From NCBI GenBank assembly GCA_041319085.1, contig CP101033.1, positions 179,001 to 243,000 of the forward strand: DNA of 64,000 nt. The letters run 5' to 3'. Positions 1 through 9,276 of the stretch are shown one piece after another. The notes beneath the pieces are model-generated. The model did not search any database. It was not told the origin of the DNA and worked only from the letters and a program-made list of their open reading frames with translations. The position numbers and the translations under genes are program-made. The DNA is from Aeromonas veronii. GTDB lineage: Bacteria; Pseudomonadota; Gammaproteobacteria; Enterobacterales; Aeromonadaceae. Each line of letters begins with the position of its first letter. The stretch's first letter is position 1.

Positions 1-984
1 GAGAGAAAAACCGATGTCTTTGTGGGTCTCGGGCTGGGGGTGGCCGTTGAGACGCGCCAGCAGCATGGTGGCCGCTTCCCGACCGATCGCTTCGCGCGGG
101 GTGGCGATACTGGCCAGCTTGGGAGTCATGGCGTGGCCGATGTCGAGGGCGTTGCAACCGGCGATGGCGATCTGCTGGGGCACCGGAATCCACTTGGCCT
201 GACACTGCAGCAGGGCGCCCACCGCCAGGTCATCGTTGGTGCAGAACAGGCCGTCGAGGTCGGGATAGCGCACCAGCGCCTGATCAAGCAGCTCGCCCCC
301 CAGAGTGAAGCTGGAGGATTGCTCGGTCAGCAGATGCTGGCCGGTGAGGCCGAATTCGGTCATCGCCTGATAGTAGCCTTCCATCCGCAGCTGGGTACGC
401 ACATCTAGCCGCGCCCCAAGATAGACCACCTTGCGTCGGCCCCGGCGCAGCATCTCTGTTACCATGGCCCGGGCAGCGGCTCTATGATCCATGCCGACCA
501 CCATGTCGATGGGAGTTTGCGGCAGATCCATGGTCTCCACCACCGGAATGCCGGCGGTGGCGATCATTTTGCGGGTGCGCTCGGTGTGCTGGCTGTCGGA
601 GAGGATCAGCCCGTCCACATGATAGGAGAGCAGGGATGCGACCTGTTCCTCCTCCCGCTCTGGGCTGTAGCTGTAGTGAGCGAGCAGGGTCTGGTAACCG
701 GCTGGTCGGGTCACCGACTCGATGCCGTGGATCACCGCCGAGAAGACCTGGTTGGAGAGGGAGGGGATCAGGATGCCGATCGCCTTGCTGGTCGCGTTGG
801 AGAGAATGTCCGGCGCCCGGTTGGGGATATAACCCAGCTCTTCCACCACCGCCGCGATCCGCTCTCGGGTCCCCTCCGCCACGGTCTGCGGGTCGCGCAG
901 ATAGCGGCTGACGGTCATCTTGGTCACGCCGGTCTGGTCGGCGATATCTTGCAGGGTGGGGCGGCGCTTGCGGGTGGGGTTCAT
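1..984 (-). CDS. gntR: Gluconate utilization repressor GntR (LacI family), 3' end cut by window edge
   Basis: LacI-family repressor that in enterobacteria controls gluconate uptake and phosphorylation genes and releases DNA when it binds gluconate. The reading frame runs from an ATG at 984 to the window edge with no stop (328 codons); the family is about 331 residues, so only a few C-terminal residues are missing. Residues 11-29 form the LacI helix-turn-helix (LQDIADQTGVTKMTVSRYL), followed by the hinge segment YIPNRAPDILSNATS, which is nearly identical to E. coli GntR. A second in-frame ATG at 999 would add five residues; the start at 984 matches the family better. A GntR-type operator lies just upstream, so autoregulation is likely. 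No gluconate transport or kinase gene is inside the window. Confidence 0.9.
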   Translation of the reverse strand, partial: MNPTRKRRPTLQDIADQTGVTKMTVSRYLRDPQTVAEGTRERIAAVVEELGYIPNRAPDILSNATSKAIGILIPSLSNQVFSAVIHGIESVTRPAGYQTLLAHYSYSPEREEEQVASLLSYHVDGLILSDSQHTERTRKMIATAGIPVVETMDLPQTPIDMVVGMDHRAAARAMVTEMLRRGRRKVVYLGARLDVRTQLRMEGYYQAMTEFGLTGQHLLTEQSSSFTLGGELLDQALVRYPDLDGLFCTNDDLAVGALLQCQAKWIPVPQQIAIAGCNALDIGHAMTPKLASIATPREAIGREAATMLLARLNGHPQPETHKDIGFSL

Positions 985-1001
985 AGGGGTGTCCAGCATG
1001 G

Positions 1002-1017
1002 ATGTTACTTGTAACAT
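1002..1017. promoter_or_regulatory. GntR operator
   Basis: The sequence ATGTTACTTGTAACAT has perfect 7-base inverted arms around a TT centre. It closely matches the known E. coli GntR site type (ATGTTAC-N2-GTAACAT). It lies 18 bases upstream of the gntR start at 984 and 57 bases before the divergent pentapeptide gene, so it could control either, most simply gntR itself. Confidence 0.7.
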
Positions 1018-1073
1018 TACCGTTTTTGGCGGATAAAGTCAGCATATGAAGCCGTTTTTGTAGGAGTTTTCCG

Positions 1074-1724
1074 ATGATCAGAGGCAAGCAGTTCGTGGAT
1101 GTCCGGTTCGAGCAACAGGATGTGGAGGGGGAGCAGTTCTCGGAGTGCCGCTTTATCGGCTGCAACTTCTCCTGGCTGGATCTGAGCGATAGCCGCTTCA
1201 TCGATTGCAGCTTCTACGATCGGGAGAGCGAGCGGGGCTGCCTGTTGCAGGGTTGCGATCTGCGTGAGGCCAGCTTCCTGCGCTGCGATCTCACCATGGC
1301 TGATTGCAGCCGCAGCCAGTGTCTGGGGCTGGAGCTGCGCGACTGTCAGGCGGTCGGCATCAACTTCGGCCACGCCAGCTTCGCCAACCAGATCACCGTC
1401 AAGAGCTACTTCTGTGAGGCCCATCTGACCGGCAACAACTTCAGCTACGCCAGCTTCGAGGGCTGCTTGCTGGAGAAATGCGAGCTGACCGGCAACCGCT
1501 GGCAGGGGGCCAACCTGTTCGGTGCTTCGCTGGCGGGTTCCGATCTCAGCGGCTCCGAGTTTGGCCAGATCGAGTGGACCAGCTTCAAGCTGCAGGGCAG
1601 CGATTTGCGTCAGTGCGATCTGCCGGGGCTGGATCTGCGTCGGGTCGATCTGCAAGGGGTGCAGATCAACGAGGATCAGCAGCAGGCCTTGCTGGAGCAG
1701 ATCGGTCTGGTGGTGTTCCCCTGA
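1074..1724 (+). CDS. Qnr-family pentapeptide repeat protein
   Basis: Predicted 216-residue right-handed beta-helix protein made almost wholly of pentapeptide repeats of the A(D/N)LxX type. Known Qnr proteins (about 214-226 residues) bind DNA gyrase and topoisomerase IV and lessen quinolone action. Length, the YFCEAHLTG and CLLEKCELTGN segments, the LDLRRVDLQGVQI end and the C-terminal LLEQIGLVVFP tail all line up with QnrA. The non-repeat interruptions near residues 50-56 and 102-114 sit where Qnr loops A and B are. An SD sequence (TAGGAG, 1061-1066) precedes the ATG. It stands alone between gntR and a terminator, with core-genome neighbours and no mobile element nearby, which suggests a native chromosomal gene. 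No LexA-like site is visible upstream. Whether it acts on gyrase is an inference from family. Confidence 0.85.
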   Translation: MIRGKQFVDVRFEQQDVEGEQFSECRFIGCNFSWLDLSDSRFIDCSFYDRESERGCLLQGCDLREASFLRCDLTMADCSRSQCLGLELRDCQAVGINFGHASFANQITVKSYFCEAHLTGNNFSYASFEGCLLEKCELTGNRWQGANLFGASLAGSDLSGSEFGQIEWTSFKLQGSDLRQCDLPGLDLRRVDLQGVQINEDQQQALLEQIGLVVFP

Positions 1725-1793
1725 GCCGAGCGAAAATGAGGTAATTTTTCATCAAATGGGCGCGACAGTGGGTGGCGGCGTCTCTGAAACGAC

Positions 1794-1818
1794 AAAAGCC
1801 TGCATGATGCAGGCTTTT
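1794..1818. terminator. Bidirectional terminator between the Qnr-like gene and envC
   Basis: Perfect 12-base inverted repeat (AAAAGCCTGCAT, one-base centre, ATGCAGGCTTTT) with A and T tracts on the outer flanks, placed between two convergent genes. Confidence 0.75.
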
Positions 1819-1856
1819 GCTAGTGAGCGTGTGATGCGCTTGTCGGCCGGGTTAAC

Positions 1857-3209
1857 TCAACCCTTGGACAGCCATTTGGTCGGGTTGATCGCCTCGCCCT
1901 GATAGCGGATTTCGAAGTAGAGGCCCGGTCTATCCTGACCGCCACTGTCACCGACCAGTGCCACCGGTTCACCCTGTTCCACATTCTGGCCAACTTGACG
2001 CAGCAGCGACTGATTGTGACCGTAGAGGCTCATGTAACCCTTACCGTGGTCGATCACCAGCAGCATACCGAAGCCATCGAGCCAGTCGGCGTAGACCACC
2101 TGCCCCGGTGCGACCGCCTTGACCTGAGCCCCTTCGCTGGCGCCGATCAGGGTGCCTTTCCACTTGAGCTGGGCGGTACGGGGCGAGCCATAGGAGATGA
2201 GGATCGGTCCCTGCACCGGCCAGCGCAGGCTGCCATTGGTCTTGAGGCCGCTATAGTGACCGGCACTGCTGATGCCCGAGCCACGCTCCGGTTTGCTGCT
2301 GGCCATCTCTTCGACCGGTTCTGCCGGTTTGACGGTTTTGTTCTGCTGGGCGGCGAGTCGTTGCTGCTCGGCGCGGCGTTGTTCGGCCAGCTTGCGCTGA
2401 CGCTCCTGCTCCGCTTTCAGCTTGGCCAGCCGTTCCCGCTCGGCCCGTTCACGGCGCTCCTGCTCTTCCCGCTTGCGGCGCAGCTCTTCCAGCCGGGCTT
2501 TCAGCGCCTTCTCCGCCTTGACCAACTTGGTGAGCTTCTGCTCGTTATCCTGTACCGACTGCTGCAACTGGTTGCGCACCTTGGCCCGGCTCTGCTGGCT
2601 GGCCAGCAGGATCTGGTGATGCTCCTGCTGTTCGGCAAGCAGGGTCTGCAGTCTGGTCTCGGTCTCTTTGGTTGCCTGCTGGTTTTTCGCCAGCTTGTCG
2701 CGGGTGGCGCGCAGGGCGTCGATGGCCTCGATACGGGCCTTGTTGAGGTAGTCGTAGTAGTCGAGTGAGCGGCTCAGTTTGGCCGGATCCTGCTGATTGA
2801 GCAGCAGTTTGAGGTAGTCGTGGTTGCCCGCTTGAAAGGCGCTCTCCGCCTGTTTGGCCAGCAACTGCTTTTGATGTTTGGCTTGAACTTCCAGCCCCAG
2901 CTTGTCTTTTTGCAGGGTCGCCAGCTTCTGCTGGTTCTGCTTCAACTGCTGCCTGGTCTGGTTGAGTTTGGCGGCGGCGGCCGAGATGGCCTGCTCGTCA
3001 GCCTTGAGCTGGGTATTGAGCTTGGCAAGCTCCTGCTTGCTGAGCTTGATGGTCTTCTGTTGCTCTTTGATCTGGGACTGCATGGTCCCCAGCTGCTGAT
3101 TGGCGGCCAAAGTCGGTGTGCTGGCGCCAAACGACAGGCAAAAAAACAGCGCGCCGGCCAACAGGCCGACGCGACTGGTTTTCTGTGAAATAACTTCGCA
3201 TCCCCGCAT
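1857..3209 (-). CDS. envC: Murein hydrolase activator EnvC
   Basis: Periplasmic activator of the amidases AmiA/AmiB during cell division (family knowledge). The 450-residue product has an N-terminal signal peptide ending near TPTLAA, a long coiled coil rich in Q, K, E and R over roughly residues 37-300, and a C-terminal LytM/M23 domain from about residue 328. The LytM domain is degenerate as in E. coli EnvC: the first zinc histidine position reads WKGTLIG and the HxH motif reads GLY in PGLYFEIR, so it should bind and activate rather than cut murein. It lies 9 bases after gpmI, the same gpmI-envC order as in E. coli, so the two are probably cotranscribed. Confidence 0.92.
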   Translation of the reverse strand: MRGCEVISQKTSRVGLLAGALFFCLSFGASTPTLAANQQLGTMQSQIKEQQKTIKLSKQELAKLNTQLKADEQAISAAAAKLNQTRQQLKQNQQKLATLQKDKLGLEVQAKHQKQLLAKQAESAFQAGNHDYLKLLLNQQDPAKLSRSLDYYDYLNKARIEAIDALRATRDKLAKNQQATKETETRLQTLLAEQQEHHQILLASQQSRAKVRNQLQQSVQDNEQKLTKLVKAEKALKARLEELRRKREEQERRERAERERLAKLKAEQERQRKLAEQRRAEQQRLAAQQNKTVKPAEPVEEMASSKPERGSGISSAGHYSGLKTNGSLRWPVQGPILISYGSPRTAQLKWKGTLIGASEGAQVKAVAPGQVVYADWLDGFGMLLVIDHGKGYMSLYGHNQSLLRQVGQNVEQGEPVALVGDSGGQDRPGLYFEIRYQGEAINPTKWLSKG

Positions 3210-3218
3210 GGGGAAGGA

Positions 3219-4748
3219 TTATTTCAGAATCATCAGGGGCTTGCCAGTCATTTCCGGCGGTACCGGCAGACCCATCAGGGTCAGCATGGTGGGGGCCAGA
3301 TCGGACAGTTTGCCACCTTCAACAACCTCGGCTTTGCGACCGAAATAGATGAGCGGAACCGGCAGATTGGTGTGGGCGGTGTGGGCCTGACCAGTCTCTT
3401 CGTCCAGCATCTTCTCGGCGTTGCCGTGGTCGGCAGTGATCAGGCACTCGCCACCCACTTCGGCCAGGGCGTCGGTGACGCGACCGATGCAGTGGTCAAC
3501 GGCTTCACACGCTTTGACTGCGGCATCGAACACACCGGTGTGACCAACCATGTCGCCATTCGGGTAGTTACAGATGATGACGTCGTACTTGCCGCTCTTG
3601 ATGGCCGCAACCAGCTTGTCGGTCAGCTCTTCGGAGCTCATCTCCGGCTGCAGGTCATAAGTTGCAACTTTCGGGCTGGCCACGATCTCGCGATCTTCGC
3701 CGCTGAAGCAGGACTCTTCGCCACCGTTGAAGAAGAAGGTGACGTGAGCATACTTCTCGGTTTCGGAGATGCGCAGCTGGGTCTTGCCCTGCTTGGCCAG
3801 CCACTCACCGAGGGTGTTGACCAGAGCGGTCGGCGGGTAGGCGCAGGCAGTTTTGATGTCGGCCGCGTATTCGGTCAGCATCACGAAGTTCAGCTTTGGC
3901 TCGACTGCACGGGCGAAGCCGGTGAAGTCGGTGTCAACGAAGGCGCGGGTGATTTCACGGGCACGGTCGGCACGGAAGTTCATGAAAATCAGCGCATCGC
4001 CATCTTCCATCGGTGCCGCTTCACCGATGCGAGTGGCTTTGACGAACTCGTCGTTCTCGTCGCGAGCATAGGCGGCAGCCAGTGCTTCGGTGGCGCTCTC
4101 GGCGGTGAACTCGCCCTTGCCCTGGGTCATCAGGTCATAGGCTTGCTGCACGCGATCCCAGCGGTTGTCACGGTCCATGGCGAAGTAACGGCCGATCATG
4201 GAGGCGAAACGACCCTTGCCCAGCTTGGCGAACAGGGCATCGAACAGCTCGATGGAGGACTGAGCGGAGCGCGGCGGAACGTCACGGCCATCCAGGAAGG
4301 CGTGCAGATAGATCTTCTCTGCGCCACGCTTGGCAGCCATTTCGATCATGCCCATGATGTGCTCTTCGTGGCTGTGTACGCCACCCGGAGACATCAGGCC
4401 CATGATGTGAACGGCTTTGCCGTTGGTCACGGCAGCGTCAACAGCCTTGGCCAGCTCGACGTTCTGGAAGAATTCGCCGTCCTGGATGTCTTTGGAGATG
4501 CGGGTCAGCTCCTGATAGACGATGCGACCGGCACCGATGTTGACGTGGCCCACTTCGGAGTTGCCCATCTGGCCATCCGGCAGACCGACGTCCAGACCGG
4601 AGCCGGAGATCAGGGTGCTGGTGTAGTCACGGGCCAGACGGTCGAGGTTGGGAGTCTTGGCGGCAGCGACGGCGTTGTGCTCTTGCTTGGTGCTGTAGCC
4701 CCAACCGTCCATGATGACCAGAACCAAAGGTTTCTTAGCTGTTGACAT
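3219..4748 (-). CDS. gpmI: 2,3-bisphosphoglycerate-independent phosphoglycerate mutase
   Basis: Glycolytic enzyme that interconverts 3- and 2-phosphoglycerate through a phosphoserine intermediate using two Mn ions. The 509-residue length fits the family. Visible active-site elements are the metal aspartate D14 in VIMDGWG, the catalytic serine S64 in GNSEVGH, the [14 protein letters not shown] substrate segment and the C-terminal ITADHGNAE metal motif. It is the first gene of a gpmI-envC unit and is divergent from the rhodanese gene at 4995, as in E. coli (gpmM/yibN). Confidence 0.95.
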   Translation of the reverse strand: MSTAKKPLVLVIMDGWGYSTKQEHNAVAAAKTPNLDRLARDYTSTLISGSGLDVGLPDGQMGNSEVGHVNIGAGRIVYQELTRISKDIQDGEFFQNVELAKAVDAAVTNGKAVHIMGLMSPGGVHSHEEHIMGMIEMAAKRGAEKIYLHAFLDGRDVPPRSAQSSIELFDALFAKLGKGRFASMIGRYFAMDRDNRWDRVQQAYDLMTQGKGEFTAESATEALAAAYARDENDEFVKATRIGEAAPMEDGDALIFMNFRADRAREITRAFVDTDFTGFARAVEPKLNFVMLTEYAADIKTACAYPPTALVNTLGEWLAKQGKTQLRISETEKYAHVTFFFNGGEESCFSGEDREIVASPKVATYDLQPEMSSEELTDKLVAAIKSGKYDVIICNYPNGDMVGHTGVFDAAVKACEAVDHCIGRVTDALAEVGGECLITADHGNAEKMLDEETGQAHTAHTNLPVPLIYFGRKAEVVEGGKLSDLAPTMLTLMGLPVPPEMTGKPLMILK

Positions 4749-4994
4749 AAGACTATGTCCTCTCGGATTGGAAAAAATGCGGGAAATGAAACTAGCGTAA
4801 TATTACTACATCTGCCGAAATAGTCACCTGATAGCCAAGGGGCGCTCCCGCGGCCCCGCAAGCCACGCCTTTCCTGCCATGCTCGCTGCCCAATGATGAT
4901 GGGAGCCTGCTCGCGCTTTGCCGCCAAGATGGCTGATCTTATCAATACCCCCATGTATACTCGGGCCCTTGTCTTGGTCCCTGGATAGTAGAAG

Positions 4995-5426
4995 ATGCAA
5001 GAGTATTTGGATTTTGCGGCCCGTAACCCGCTGCTGACCGCAGCCTGGTTGGGTCTGGCTGGCACCCTGGTTTACACCACTGTGCGTGCCCGTTTGTCAC
5101 CGGTAAAAACCGTCAACAATCACACCGCGACCCTGCTGATCAACCGCGAGAATGCCACCGTGGTGGATATTCGCAGTCAGGAAGAGTACGCCAAGGGCCA
5201 TCTGGCCGGTGCCCAGCACCTGCCGCTGACCCAGATCCAGAGCAATAATCTGGGCCCGGTTGAAAAGCATAAAGATGCCCCCATCATAGTGGTGTGCGAG
5301 TCGGGAATGACTGCGGGCGGCGCGGGCCGTCAGCTGAGCAAAGCTGGCTTCAAGCAGGTTTATGTGCTCGGCGGTGGCATGGCCCAATGGCGTGCAGAAA
5401 ATCTGCCGGTAACCAAGAAACGCTGA
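4995..5426 (+). CDS. Membrane-anchored rhodanese-like protein (YibN type)
   Basis: Single-domain rhodanese of 143 residues. A hydrophobic segment at about residues 11-30 should anchor it in the inner membrane with the domain in the cytoplasm. The domain shows VVDIRSQEEYAKGHL and the active-site loop CESGMT with the presumed persulfide cysteine C101, then GGxxxW near the end. Its exact substrate is unknown. It heads a rhodanese-secB-gpsA cluster. In E. coli a glutaredoxin gene (grxC) lies between yibN and secB; here only 50 bases separate them and grxC is absent from this position. Confidence 0.85.
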   Translation: MQEYLDFAARNPLLTAAWLGLAGTLVYTTVRARLSPVKTVNNHTATLLINRENATVVDIRSQEEYAKGHLAGAQHLPLTQIQSNNLGPVEKHKDAPIIVVCESGMTAGGAGRQLSKAGFKQVYVLGGGMAQWRAENLPVTKKR

Positions 5427-5476
5427 TTTAAGCAGGGCCTGAGCCCACTTATCCATATAACAAGGAATCAAACGAA

Positions 5477-5947
5477 ATGGCTGACGAGATCAACAACCAG
5501 GAAGTACAACCGGAATTCCACATCCAGCGTGTTTACACCAAGGATGTCTCTTTCGAAGCGCCGAACACCCCGCACATCTTCCAGAAAGAGTGGCAGCCGG
5601 ACGTCAAGCTGGATATGGATACCAAGACCAACATCCTGGCTGAGAACGTGTACGAGGTTGTCCTGACCCTGACCGTAACTTGCAAACTGGAAACCGAAAC
5701 CGCCTTCCTGTGCGAAGTACAGCAAGCTGGTATCTTCACCATCGGTAACCTGCCGGAGCCGCAACTGGCTCACTGCCTGGCTGCCTTCTGCCCGAACATC
5801 TTGTTCCCGTATGCCCGCGAAGCCGTGGCCAACATGGTGAGCAAGGGTTCCTTCCCGCAGCTGAACCTGGCACCGGTCAACTTCGATGCCCTGTTTGCCC
5901 AGCACATGGCGCAAGCACAGGCCCAGCAGGCGACTGCGGAAGCCTGA
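5477..5947 (+). CDS. secB: Protein-export chaperone SecB
   Basis: Tetrameric cytoplasmic chaperone that keeps outer-membrane and periplasmic precursors unfolded and hands them to SecA. The 156-residue product carries family signatures [23 protein letters not shown] at the start and [24 protein letters not shown] in the second half, with an acidic N-terminus and an A/Q-rich tail. An SD-like AAGGAAT precedes the ATG. gpsA begins two bases after its stop codon, so translation is probably coupled, the same arrangement as in E. coli. Confidence 0.95.
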   Translation: MADEINNQEVQPEFHIQRVYTKDVSFEAPNTPHIFQKEWQPDVKLDMDTKTNILAENVYEVVLTLTVTCKLETETAFLCEVQQAGIFTIGNLPEPQLAHCLAAFCPNILFPYAREAVANMVSKGSFPQLNLAPVNFDALFAQHMAQAQAQQATAEA

Positions 5948-5949
5948 TA

Positions 5950-6954
5950 ATGGCTGACCAGATCGCTATCTCGGTCTTGGGGGCGGGGTCTTATGGCTCC
6001 GCCCTTGCCATTTCTCTGGCGCGCAACGGTCATCCGACCCTGCTGTGGGGTCACGACCCTGCTCATGTCGCCGAGCTGGAACAAGACCGCTGCAACAAGG
6101 CTTTTCTGCCTGATGTCCCTTTTCCTGCCGATCTGCAGCTAACTGCGGATCTGCAACGTGCGGTACAGGCTGCCCCCGTGCTGCTGCTGGTCGTGCCGAG
6201 CCATGTATTTGGCGATGTGCTGACCCGGATCAAGCCCTTCCTGCGCCCCGATACCCGTATCGCCTGGGCCACCAAGGGTCTGGAGCCGGACAGTGGCCGT
6301 CTGCTGCAGGATGTGGCTCGTGAAGTGCTGGGTGACGAGATGCCGCTGGCGGTCATCTCCGGCCCCACCTTCGCCAAGGAGCTGGCTGCCGGTTTGCCGA
6401 CCGCCATCTCGGTCGCCTCGACTCACGACGAGTTCGCCGACGATCTCTCCCACCTACTGCACTGTGGCCGCTCGTTCCGGGTCTATACCAATCCGGACTT
6501 CGTCGGTCTACAGCTGGGTGGGGCGGTGAAGAACGTCATCGCCATCGGTGCCGGTCTCTCCGACGGGCTCGGGTTTGGCGCCAATGCCAGAACCGCGCTC
6601 ATCACCCGGGGTCTGGTGGAGATGCAGCGTCTGGGGGCTGCGCTGGGTGCCGATGCCAAAACCTTTATGGGGATGGCGGGGCTCGGGGATCTGGTGCTCA
6701 CCTGTACCGACAACCAGTCGCGCAACCGTCGCTTCGGGCTGGCCCTCGGGGCTGGCAAGGATGTGAACACCGCCATGACCGAGATCGGTCAGGTGGTGGA
6801 GGGATATCGCAACACCAAAGAGGTGCATCTGCTGGCGGCCCGCTGCGGCGTCGAGATGCCCATCTGCGAGCAGATCTTCAAGGTGCTTTACGAGGGTAAG
6901 AACCCGAAAGAGGCGGCCATCGCCCTGCTGTCGCGAGACAAGAAGGACGAGTAA
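5950..6954 (+). CDS. gpsA: Glycerol-3-phosphate dehydrogenase [NAD(P)+]
   Basis: Reduces dihydroxyacetone phosphate to sn-glycerol 3-phosphate for phospholipid synthesis. The 334-residue protein shows the N-terminal dinucleotide-binding GAGSYG (residues 11-16), the segment [17 protein letters not shown], the catalytic lysine region [14 protein letters not shown] and the substrate-binding [10 protein letters not shown] and RNRRFG motifs. It starts two bases after secB and is followed by a strong terminator, so it ends the transcription unit. cysE, which follows in E. coli, is not here. Confidence 0.95.
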   Translation: MADQIAISVLGAGSYGSALAISLARNGHPTLLWGHDPAHVAELEQDRCNKAFLPDVPFPADLQLTADLQRAVQAAPVLLLVVPSHVFGDVLTRIKPFLRPDTRIAWATKGLEPDSGRLLQDVAREVLGDEMPLAVISGPTFAKELAAGLPTAISVASTHDEFADDLSHLLHCGRSFRVYTNPDFVGLQLGGAVKNVIAIGAGLSDGLGFGANARTALITRGLVEMQRLGAALGADAKTFMGMAGLGDLVLTCTDNQSRNRRFGLALGAGKDVNTAMTEIGQVVEGYRNTKEVHLLAARCGVEMPICEQIFKVLYEGKNPKEAAIALLSRDKKDE

Positions 6955-6972
6955 TCTGCCGATTGCCCATGC

Positions 6973-7004
6973 AAAAGGCCCCTCCAGATGGCGGGGCCTT
7001 TTCT
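6973..7004. terminator. Terminator between gpsA and nfuA
   Basis: Inverted repeat AAAAGGCCCC / GGGGCCTTTT with a 10-base loop followed by TCTTTG; it can serve both the gpsA unit and the convergent nfuA gene. Confidence 0.8.
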
Positions 7005-7023
7005 TTGCTGCAAGGGCTGCAAA

Positions 7024-7602
7024 TCAGTAGTAGGAGTGGTCGCCGCGCTGGTGCTCGGTGGCGTCTTTCACACCGTTGAGCTCACCCGGGAACTTCTCCA
7101 GCAGCTGCTTCTCGATTCCCTCTTTCAGGGTGTAATCGACCATGGAGCAACCGTTGCAACCACCGCCAAACTGCAGGATGGCCAGTTTGTCTTCAGTCAG
7201 CTCGACCAGGGTGACTTTGCCACCGTGACCGGCCAGCATGGGGTTCACTTCGGACATCAACACGTACTCGATGCGCTCGATCAGCGGCGCGTCGTCGGCC
7301 ACTTTACGCATCTTGGCGTTCGGTGCTTTCAGGGTGAGCTGGGAGCCCATCTGATCGGTCACGAAGTCGATGGTGGCATCCACCAGGAAGGGGGCGCTCA
7401 GGGGATCAACCATGCAGTCGAAGCCGCTGAAGGGCAGGTGTTGATCTTCCGGGTCCACGGCATCGGGCGGGCAATACGATACGCCACACTCGGCATTCTG
7501 GGTTCCCGGATTGACCACAAACACCCGGATATTGGTGCCATCAGGCTGTTTTTCCAGCAGTTTACGGAAATGGGCCTGGGCGGCGTCGGAAATGCTGATC
7601 AT
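7024..7602 (-). CDS. nfuA: Fe-S biogenesis protein NfuA
   Basis: Carrier that receives an assembled 4Fe-4S cluster and delivers it to apo-proteins. The product has a degenerate A-type N-terminal domain ([13 protein letters not shown]) and a C-terminal Nfu domain with the cluster-binding CNGC motif, C149 and C152 from the chosen start. The ATG at 7602 was chosen over one at 7614 because it gives the family N-terminus [12 protein letters not shown], and the upstream ATGAGG of the longer version overlaps the SD (GAGG). The 192-residue length matches E. coli (191). The gene order nfuA, comF, divergent bioH is as in E. coli. Confidence 0.93.
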   Translation of the reverse strand: MISISDAAQAHFRKLLEKQPDGTNIRVFVVNPGTQNAECGVSYCPPDAVDPEDQHLPFSGFDCMVDPLSAPFLVDATIDFVTDQMGSQLTLKAPNAKMRKVADDAPLIERIEYVLMSEVNPMLAGHGGKVTLVELTEDKLAILQFGGGCNGCSMVDYTLKEGIEKQLLEKFPGELNGVKDATEHQRGDHSYY

Positions 7603-7682
7603 CACTATCCTCATAAACCTGAGTGTACGACTAGGGTATTCATGATAACGCGGTTATTAATGCTTGGGTAGCATGCCGATGG

Positions 7683-8411
7683 CTACTTGTTGTGCCGCAG
7701 GGTTCGACAGATTGCCCATACTTCTACCTTTGTGATGCCGCTCTCATGGAGCAAACGGCTGAGCTGCCCAGCGGTGGCGCCTGTGGTCACGACGTCATCG
7801 AGCAGGGCGACATGGCGATAGTGGTGGGGGCGGATCCGGAATGCCCCGCGCAGATTGCGCCGCCGTTGCCCGGCGCTCAGGGTTGTTTGTTGCGGGGTCG
7901 CCTTGATGCGCTGCAACAAAGTGTTGTCGCAGGGAATGTCGGTGAACTCGCCAAGGGCTTGCGCGATCTCCTCCGCCTGATTGAACCCTCGCCGCCACTG
8001 CCGCCACCAGTGCAGGGGAACCGGAATGATCGCCTCCGGCGGCTCGCGGCCATCCAGATGATCGGCCAAGAGGCGTGCCAGTAGCGGCGCCAGCAGGATC
8101 TGGCCGGAATATTTGAGCCGGGGGATCAGCATGGGGTAGGGAGCCTGGTAGTCGCCGATCACCTGCAACCGCTCCCAGGGGGGAGGCCTGCGCTGGCAGC
8201 GACCACAGACCGGTGTGCTCTCTTCTATATAGTCAGCCAGCGGTGCGGCGCAGAGGTGGCATCTCGGCTGTGACTGGTGCAGCGCCTGCCGACACCAGCT
8301 GCAGAGCAGGGGCTCGTTGTCGCAAGGCTGATGACAGAGCAGGCAACTCCCTTGCCAGTCGCCGTGGTTGCCGAGCAGCGGGCTTGCTTTAGCGAGCAGT
8401 CGCTTTAACAT
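7683..8411 (-). CDS. comF: ComF family phosphoribosyltransferase-like protein (GntX/ComF)
   Basis: 242-residue protein with an N-terminal four-cysteine zinc-finger region (CLLCHQPC, CSWC, CHLC, CGRC) and a C-terminal type-I phosphoribosyltransferase fold with the PRPP-loop sequence VALLDDVVTTGATAGQ. Homologues are needed for use of external DNA in several bacteria; the biochemical reaction is not settled. The ATG at 8411 gives the family-typical start MLKRLL; a longer frame reaching 8714 runs antisense through bioH and was not accepted. It is divergent from bioH with 38 bases between the starts. Confidence 0.88.
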   Translation of the reverse strand: MLKRLLAKASPLLGNHGDWQGSCLLCHQPCDNEPLLCSWCRQALHQSQPRCHLCAAPLADYIEESTPVCGRCQRRPPPWERLQVIGDYQAPYPMLIPRLKYSGQILLAPLLARLLADHLDGREPPEAIIPVPLHWWRQWRRGFNQAEEIAQALGEFTDIPCDNTLLQRIKATPQQTTLSAGQRRRNLRGAFRIRPHHYRHVALLDDVVTTGATAGQLSRLLHESGITKVEVWAICRTLRHNK

Positions 8412-8449
8412 GCTGACCCCAAGAGCATGAACAGGGATCTTGAGTCTAG

Positions 8450-9214
8450 ATGAGCATATCGGTAGAGCAGTTTGGCCAGGGGCCCGATCTGGTGCTGTTG
8501 CACGGTTGGGGGATGAACGGTGCGGTCTGGCATGGTATTGCCCAACAGTTGGCGCCCCACTATCGGGTTCATCTGGTAGATTTGCCCGGTTTTGGCAACA
8601 GCCTGCTGGCAGACGAGGTGGATTACAGCCTGCCCTGGCTTGCCGAGCAGGTGGCCGCCATCTTGCCGCAGAAGTGCCATCTGCTTGGCTGGTCGCTCGG
8701 CGGTCTGGTGGCAAGCCGGTTGGCGCTGACGCATCCCGATCGGTTGCACTCCCTGATCACGGTAGCCAGCTCTCCCTGCTTTATGGCGCGGGACGAGTGG
8801 CCCGGAATTGCCCCCAAGGTACTGACCGGCTTCAACCAGATGTTGGCGGGGGATTTTCGCCAGACCATAGAGCGCTTTCTGGCGATCCAGGCGATGGGCA
8901 GCGAACATGCCCGAGATGATATCCGTCAGTTGCGCCACTGGCTGGCCGAGCGCCCGGCGCCCCAGTTTGCCGCACTTGAGGCCGGGCTGACGCTGTTGGC
9001 CGACATTGACCTGCGCGAACCGCTGCGGGAGCTGGATCTGCCCTGGTTGCGGATCTATGGCCGACTGGATTCATTGGTACCCAAGGCGGCCATTCCCCTG
9101 CTGGATGATCTCTACCCTGCCAGCCGCAGTGTGACCCTCAATAAGGCCTCACACGCACCTTTTATCTCCCACCCTGACGAATTCTTTGAAATCGTTCGAG
9201 ATTTTGTTGGCTAA
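8450..9214 (+). CDS. bioH: Pimeloyl-[acyl-carrier protein] methyl ester esterase BioH
   Basis: Alpha/beta hydrolase that removes the methyl group from pimeloyl-ACP methyl ester and so ends the pimelate stage of biotin synthesis. The catalytic triad is visible at the same numbering as E. coli BioH: S82 in GWSLGG, D207 in YGRLDSLVP and H235 in NKASHAPF; the oxyanion segment LHGWGMN is at residues 17-23. The length is 254 residues. It stands apart from other biotin genes, as usual for bioH, and faces comF divergently. Confidence 0.93.
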   Translation: MSISVEQFGQGPDLVLLHGWGMNGAVWHGIAQQLAPHYRVHLVDLPGFGNSLLADEVDYSLPWLAEQVAAILPQKCHLLGWSLGGLVASRLALTHPDRLHSLITVASSPCFMARDEWPGIAPKVLTGFNQMLAGDFRQTIERFLAIQAMGSEHARDDIRQLRHWLAERPAPQFAALEAGLTLLADIDLREPLRELDLPWLRIYGRLDSLVPKAAIPLLDDLYPASRSVTLNKASHAPFISHPDEFFEIVRDFVG

Positions 9215-9239
9215 AAAACAGCCTGCAAGCTTCATTAAT

Positions 9240-9276
9240 CCTCTGGTCTGGCGGATAATTAAGCTATGACCAGAGG
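9240..9276. repeat. Inverted repeat covering the ribosome binding site of the next gene
   Basis: Perfect 9-base arms CCTCTGGTC (9240-9248) and GACCAGAGG (9268-9276). The SD of the gene at 9286 (AGAGGAG, 9272-9278) lies largely in the right arm, so an RNA carrying both arms would hide it. GCGGATAA at 9251-9258 resembles a flagellar sigma-28 -10 element, but no good -35 is visible. If that is the promoter the left arm would not be transcribed, so the two readings exclude each other. Confidence 0.5.

Noticed and set aside
482..1201. 239-codon minus-strand frame over gntR
   Set aside because: Wrong frame of gntR; the correct frame has the GntR helix-turn-helix and no stop before the window edge.
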